From the NCBI GenBank assembly GCA_946480485.1, contig CAMLJW010000333.1, forward strand, positions 1-6,015: a DNA stretch of 6,015 bases. The letters are read 5' to 3'. Every line of letters begins with the position of its first letter. Position 1 is the first letter of the stretch. The stretch comes from an uncultured Streptomyces sp. GTDB taxonomy: Bacteria > Actinomycetota > Actinomycetes > Streptomycetales > Streptomycetaceae. The position numbers and the translations under genes are program-made. Below, piece after piece: positions 4,369-6,015 of the stretch. The notes under the pieces are model-generated. The model saw only the letters and a list, made by a program, of their open reading frames with translations, was not told the origin of the DNA and searched no databases.

Positions 4369-6015
4369 GATTCGCGCCACGGCAAGGCCCTACTCTGCTG
4401 TCGCTCGCACCCTTCGCCGCCTCCAGGGTCCTCTCGTCGGCGTTAGCCTCCGGTCGACCGGGTGGGACTGCCTGGCGGAGTCGAGGCGGAAGGCGTTCGG
4501 GGCCCCGTTGACGCACTGGGACGAACCGATGCACTCCCTTGACGGACCGTGGCCCCATCAGTATGTGCACCAGCCCCAACCCGGCCCCCACCACCACAGC
4601 CCCGCCCATCGCGTCGAGCACCCAGTGGTTGGCGGTCGCCACGATCGCTGACGCGGTGACCAGCGGGTGGAGCATGCCCAGGGCCTTCATCCAGCAGCGA
4701 GGCGCGAGTACGCCGATGACGACGCCGCACCAAAGGGACCAGCCGAAGTGCAGGGACGGCATGGCTGCGTACTGGTTGGTGGCCTCGGTCATCACGCCGT
4801 AGTCCGGCTTCGAGAAGTCTTGGACGCCGTGCACCGTGTCGATGAAACCCAACTCCGGCATGAGCCGCGGCGGGGCCAGCGGATAGAGCCAGAAGCCGAT
4901 CAGCCCGAGGAGGGTGGCCAGGCCGAGGGCGCTGCGGGCCCAACGGTAGTCGGCGGGGCGGCGGGCGTAGAGAACGCCGAGGACGCTCAGCGGCACCACG
5001 AAGTGGAACGACGTGTAGTAGAAGTCGAAGCACACCCGCATCCAGTCGGTCTTCACCACCGCCTGGTTGACCCAGTGCTCGACGTCGATGAAGAGGAACT
5101 TCTCGATCGCGTGGATCTGCTCGCCGTGCTGCTCGGCGGTGGCCCGGCCTGTGGAGCCGGGGCCGCCGGCAACGGCGAGCCTCACCTGCTGGTACGCGGA
5201 GTAGACGACACGGATCAGCAGCAGTTCGAGCAGCAGGTTCGGGCGGGTGAGGACCTGGCGCAAAAGGGGCGGCGGGACGCGTCTGCCGCGCGTGGGAACG
5301 GGTGCCGCGTACTCGGTGGGGATCGGGGCCCGGTAGGAGGGCGAGGCGCGGGACAGGAACGGAACGGCGCAGGCGGCTGCGATCGCGGCCAGCAGCACCA
5401 CGTTGTCGCGCAGCGGGTGGAGCACCGGCATGTTCGGCAGCAGCATCTTCGCCGGGAGCGTCATCACCAAGGCGACGGCGACCGGCCACACGAACCGGTC
5501 GCCCGCCCTCCGGCCGACCCGGCCGACCAACGCGAGCAGCAGCCACAGCAGCTGGTGCCGCCAGGTGGTGGGCGCCATGACGATGGCGACACATCCGGTC
5601 AACGCCACGGCGAGCAGCAACTGCCCGTCGCGCGCGTAGCGCACGGAACGGCGCAGACCGAGGACGGCCACGGCCGCGCCCAGCAGCAGGTACAGGGTGA
5701 TCTCCAGCGGCCCGGTCAGTCCGAGCCGCAGCAGCGCGCCGTGCAGCGACTGGTTGGCGAGGTCGTCGGCGCGCCCGCCGAGCCCGACACCGGCCAGGAG
5801 GTGCACCCAGTACGTGTTCGAGTCGTGTGGCAGCGCCGCCCACGCGAGCGCCGTACAGGCGGTGAAGGTGACGCCGGTAGAGGCCGCGGCCCGGCGGCGA
5901 CCGGTGAACCACAGCAGTGGGGCGAACAGCAGCACGGTCGGCTGAAGTGCCGCGGCGACGCCGGGGAGCACCCCGCTCGCCCGTTCCCCCCGGACCGTGA
6001 AGAACCCGAGCAGCA
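4313..6015 (-). CDS. Bifunctional GT87 glycosyltransferase / PAP2 (AUR1-like) membrane protein (5' partial)
   Basis: The frame is open from the right edge to TGA at 4313-4315 (566 residues seen, numbered from the codon at 6011-6013); the start is outside, since no stop precedes the internal GTG at 5969-5971. Residues 1-222 are hydrophobic helices of the GT87 (DUF2029, PimE-like) type: RGERASGVLPGVAAALQPTV resembles the family's loop after a membrane helix, and LANQSLHGALLRL (85-97) contains its typical NQS motif. GT87 enzymes use polyprenol-phosphate sugars outside the membrane. After a Pro/Arg linker (~225-260), residues ~265-485 form a PAP2_3/AUR1-like domain: IEKFLFIDVEHWVNQ (303-317), YPLAPPRLMPE (387-397), MPSLHFGWSLW (418-428) and NHWVLDAMGG (462-471). 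PSLH and NHxxxxD correspond to the phosphatase C2 and C3 motifs, with catalytic His in both. The last ~80 residues are Arg/Pro-rich with poor codon bias, so the C-terminus is doubtful. It lies 79 bases upstream of the glycosyltransferase gene. Confidence 0.88.
   Translation of the reverse strand, partial: LLGFFTVRGERASGVLPGVAAALQPTVLLFAPLLWFTGRRRAAASTGVTFTACTALAWAALPHDSNTYWVHLLAGVGLGGRADDLANQSLHGALLRLGLTGPLEITLYLLLGAAVAVLGLRRSVRYARDGQLLLAVALTGCVAIVMAPTTWRHQLLWLLLALVGRVGRRAGDRFVWPVAVALVMTLPAKMLLPNMPVLHPLRDNVVLLAAIAAACAVPFLSRASPSYRAPIPTEYAAPVPTRGRRVPPPLLRQVLTRPNLLLELLLIRVVYSAYQQVRLAVAGGPGSTGRATAEQHGEQIHAIEKFLFIDVEHWVNQAVVKTDWMRVCFDFYYTSFHFVVPLSVLGVLYARRPADYRWARSALGLATLLGLIGFWLYPLAPPRLMPELGFIDTVHGVQDFSKPDYGVMTEATNQYAAMPSLHFGWSLWCGVVIGVLAPRCWMKALGMLHPLVTASAIVATANHWVLDAMGGAVVVGAGLGLVHILMGPRSVKGVHRFVPVRQRGPERLPPRLRQAVPPGRPEANADERTLEAAKGASDSRVGPCRGANHLIHRSQERLPAGRFRPL

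Noticed and set aside
4443..5912. Second long minus-strand frame across the GT87-PAP2 gene
   Set aside because: Arg/Pro/Ala-rich shadow translation without hydrophobic helices, while the true frame has membrane helices and PAP2 motifs.
1..6015. CRISPR array, insertion sequence or phage genes
   Set aside because: No regularly spaced direct repeats, transposase motifs or terminal repeats with target duplications were seen.

Overview
The window looks like chromosomal DNA of a high-GC actinobacterium, almost certainly Streptomyces or a close relative. Codon third positions in the real genes are strongly G/C biased, GTG starts are common, genes overlap by a few bases, and one stretch closely resembles a small palindromic repeat I recall as common in Streptomyces. 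Taxonomy and gene families are inferred by eye; no search was run.

Layout. Positions 2-637 (+) hold the 3' part of a small membrane protein with a Gly/Pro/Gln-rich linker and a compact C-terminal domain, followed by a strong hairpin terminator (655-686). About 270 bases (687-956) carry no convincing gene and separate it from a convergent minus-strand block. Reading the minus strand in its own direction (right to left), the order is: a large membrane protein that fuses a GT87-type mannosyltransferase domain to a PAP2/AUR1-like phosphatase/transferase domain (4313-6015, 5' end outside the window); a 79-base gap; a GT4 glycosyltransferase (2788-4233); a class I SAM-dependent methyltransferase (2024-2794, overlapping by 7 bases); and an alpha/alpha-toroid protein of the kind usually labelled 'prenyltransferase' (957-2027, GTGA overlap).

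How the genes may work together. The last three genes are translationally coupled and should be made as a unit: one protein to extend a sugar chain, one to methylate, and one with a glycosidase- or cyclase-like barrel. With the GT87-PAP2 membrane enzyme upstream, the most economical reading is a small pathway for a lipid-linked or methylated glycoconjugate. No substrate can be read from the sequence.

The most striking non-coding signal is at 4259-4368, around the gap before the glycosyltransferase. A compact 66-base cloverleaf (4303-4368) has an 8-bp closing stem enclosing three abutting perfect hairpins, each with a 4-base loop. Next to it lie a TNNAACNNGTTNNA palindrome of the KstR type, which overlaps a possible promoter -35, and two more inverted repeats. 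The cloverleaf sits under the poorly coding C-terminal tail of the GT87-PAP2 frame, so it may be a leader RNA or regulatory DNA element rather than coding sequence.
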